The position numbers were made by a program, and so were the translations under genes. Under the pieces are notes generated by a model. That model worked only from the letters and a program-made list of their open reading frames with translations. It was not told the origin of the DNA and did no database searches. Source: JTS-RE94 sp041750795 (GTDB lineage: Bacteria > Planctomycetota > Planctomycetia > Pirellulales > PALSA-1355). Taken from it: 7,969 bases of DNA. Below, piece after piece: positions 6,471-7,969 of the stretch; the first letter of the stretch is position 1; every line of letters begins with the position of its first letter. The stretch spans positions 1 to 7,969 of the forward strand of contig JBGSYQ010000015.1 in the NCBI GenBank assembly GCA_041750795.1. Direction: 5' to 3'.

Positions 6471-7969
6471 ATGAATTGCTCGACTTATCGATGCCTGGCA
6501 CGCGGGCTGACCTGGGGGCTTTGCCTGATGGCATATGCCACCGGCGCGGCGGCCGAGGAAGAAAAGCCGGCCGATCCGGCGCCCATGGCCAAAGTCACGT
6601 ACGACGAGCACGTGCAGCCTATCTTTCGCGAGCATTGCTTTAGCTGCCACAATCAGGACACCAAGAAAAGCGATTTGTCGGTCGCCAATTACACCGCCCT
6701 GATGGCCGGCGGCGCCAGCGGCGCCATCGTCGAGCCGGGCGATCTCGATTCGTCGCGGCTTTGGGCGCTGGTTTCTCATGCCGAGGAACCCAAGATGCCG
6801 CCCGAGCAGGACAAGCTTCCCGATGCCAAGCTCGAGACGATTAAGGCCTGGATCCTGGGCGGCTCTTTAGAAAACAACGGCTCGGTGGCCAAGGTCAGCA
6901 ACAAGCCGAAGCTCGATCTGAGCATGGCCAGCGGATCCGGCAAGCCCGACGGTCCGCCCCCCATGCCCGAGAAACTCTCGCGTCAACCGGCCGTGTACAC
7001 GCCTCGCGCCGGCGCGGTGACGGCGCTCGATTGCAGCCCTTGGGCGCCGCTGGCCGCTGTGGCCGGCCAAAAGCAGATCAGCCTGTACCACACCGACACC
7101 GGCGCGCTGGTGGGCGTGCTGCCGTTTCCCGAGGGCATCCCGCACGTGCTGAAGTTCAGCCGCAGCGGCACGCTGCTGTTGGCCGGTGGCGGCATCGGCG
7201 CCAAGCAAGGCACCGTGGTCGTGTTCGACGTGCAGACCGGCAAGCGCGTGTTTCAAGTGGGCGACGAATTGGACGTGGTGCTGGCGGCCGACATCAACGA
7301 GGACCACACGCGCATCGCGCTGGGTGGACCGGGCCGGGTGGTCCGCATCTACTCGACCGAAGACGGCTCGCTGTTGCACGAGATACGCAAGCACACCGAG
7401 TGGATCTACGCCCTGGAATTCAGTCCGGACGGCGTGTTGCTGGCCACGGCCGACCGCAGCGGCGGCCTGTTCGTCTGGGAAGCCGAAACGGCACGCGAGT
7501 TCCAGAACCTGGCCGGACACAAAGCCGGCGTGACCGACGTCAGTTGGCGCGACGATTCAAACGTGCTGGCCAGCGGCAGCGAGGACGGCACCATCAAGCT
7601 GTGGGAGATCGAGGGGGGCAAGGAAATCAAGAGTTGGGCCGCGCACGGCGGCGGAACCACCGCCATCGACTTTGCCCACGACGGCAAATTGGCGTCGGCC
7701 GGGCGCGACAACCTGGCCAAGCTGTGGGGCGCCGATGGGGCTGCCATTGCCTCGTTGCCCGCCCTGGGCGATCTGGCCCTGGAGGTGGCGTTGACGCACG
7801 ACGGGGCGCGGGTGGTGGCCGGCGACTGGCTGGGAGAGGTGCGGATGTGGGACGCTGCCGACGGCAAGCAAGTGGCGGCGTTGGCGCCCAATCCGCCCAC
7901 GCTTGAGATGCTGGTCCAGTCGCAGACGGAAATCGTCAACGCGGCCAACGCGGCAGCCGAAGCGGCGGC
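6471..7969 (+). CDS. Exported planctomycete-type cytochrome c fused to a WD40 propeller (3' partial)
   Basis: The frame stays open from the ATG at 6471 to the window end, giving 499 complete codons and no stop, so the C-terminus is missing. Residues 1-28 form a Sec signal peptide (hydrophobic 13-28, cleavage near GAAA-EEE). A PSCyt1-type cytochrome c domain spans about 42-131: VTYDEHVQPIFREHCFSCH (42-60) has CXXCH at 56-60, and KMPP (Met109) is the likely axial haem ligand. A Pro/Gly/Ser-rich linker (about 135-180) leads to seven WD40-like blades (about 181-471). Blades 4, 5 and 7 are the most typical (FVWEAETA, SGSEDGTIKLWE, VRMWDAADG), while 1, 2, 3 and 6 are degenerate. After the propeller an Ala- and Glu-containing stretch begins (LEMLVQSQTEIVNAANAAAE), probably a helical or coiled-coil region that continues beyond the window. 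The propeller likely serves as a docking platform. Cytochrome-WD40 fusions are known in planctomycetes; partners and substrate are unknown. Confidence 0.94.
   Translation, partial: MNCSTYRCLARGLTWGLCLMAYATGAAAEEEKPADPAPMAKVTYDEHVQPIFREHCFSCHNQDTKKSDLSVANYTALMAGGASGAIVEPGDLDSSRLWALVSHAEEPKMPPEQDKLPDAKLETIKAWILGGSLENNGSVAKVSNKPKLDLSMASGSGKPDGPPPMPEKLSRQPAVYTPRAGAVTALDCSPWAPLAAVAGQKQISLYHTDTGALVGVLPFPEGIPHVLKFSRSGTLLLAGGGIGAKQGTVVVFDVQTGKRVFQVGDELDVVLAADINEDHTRIALGGPGRVVRIYSTEDGSLLHEIRKHTEWIYALEFSPDGVLLATADRSGGLFVWEAETAREFQNLAGHKAGVTDVSWRDDSNVLASGSEDGTIKLWEIEGGKEIKSWAAHGGGTTAIDFAHDGKLASAGRDNLAKLWGADGAAIASLPALGDLALEVALTHDGARVVAGDWLGEVRMWDAADGKQVAALAPNPPTLEMLVQSQTEIVNAANAAAEAA

Noticed and set aside
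7031..7906. A 291-codon plus-strand open frame inside gene 4
   Set aside because: It is in a different frame from the cytochrome-WD40 protein and is Arg/Gly-rich with no motif, whereas the gene 4 frame shows clear WD40 blades across the same bases.

Overview
This window looks like chromosomal DNA from a planctomycete, most likely a GC-rich member of the Pirellulales type. The reason is family content: DUF1501, the DUF1549/DUF1553 pair (PSCyt2/PSD1), the planctomycete-type cytochrome c domain (PSCyt1) and PPC domains are all expanded in Planctomycetes and neighbouring PVC bacteria. Base composition is GC-rich throughout with strong G/C preference at third codon positions, and no gene stands out in composition. 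I saw no phage, IS, CRISPR, tRNA or rRNA signal.

Layout: nearly the whole window is one co-directional (+) run of four genes. Bases 1-166 are non-coding leader. Gene 1 (167-1474) is a Tat-exported DUF1501 protein of the alkaline-phosphatase/sulfatase-like fold. After a 72-base gap with a small GC hairpin, gene 2 (1547-4024) is a Sec-exported 825-residue beta-sandwich protein with two PPC domains. Gene 3 (4024-6447) overlaps it by one base (TAATG). It is an 807-residue exported di-haem candidate with two BIG2-like domains around a CX4CH haem domain, followed by DUF1549 (with its own CXXCH) and DUF1553. After 23 bases, gene 4 (6471 to beyond the window end) encodes an exported cytochrome c domain fused to a seven-bladed WD40-like propeller. 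It has no stop codon in the window.

How they may work together: all four products carry export signals, so the set probably acts outside the cytoplasmic membrane. Three predicted covalent haem sites lie in genes 3 and 4, next to an alkaline-phosphatase-superfamily protein and two large beta-rich scaffold or binding proteins. This suggests an extracytoplasmic complex combining redox and hydrolytic functions. The biochemical function of DUF1501, DUF1549 and DUF1553 is not established to my knowledge, so the substrate stays open. The type of cassette is recurrent in planctomycete genomes. What is less described is its chemistry, especially the CX4CH haem site without an obvious MPP-type axial Met, and the modular duplication in gene 2.
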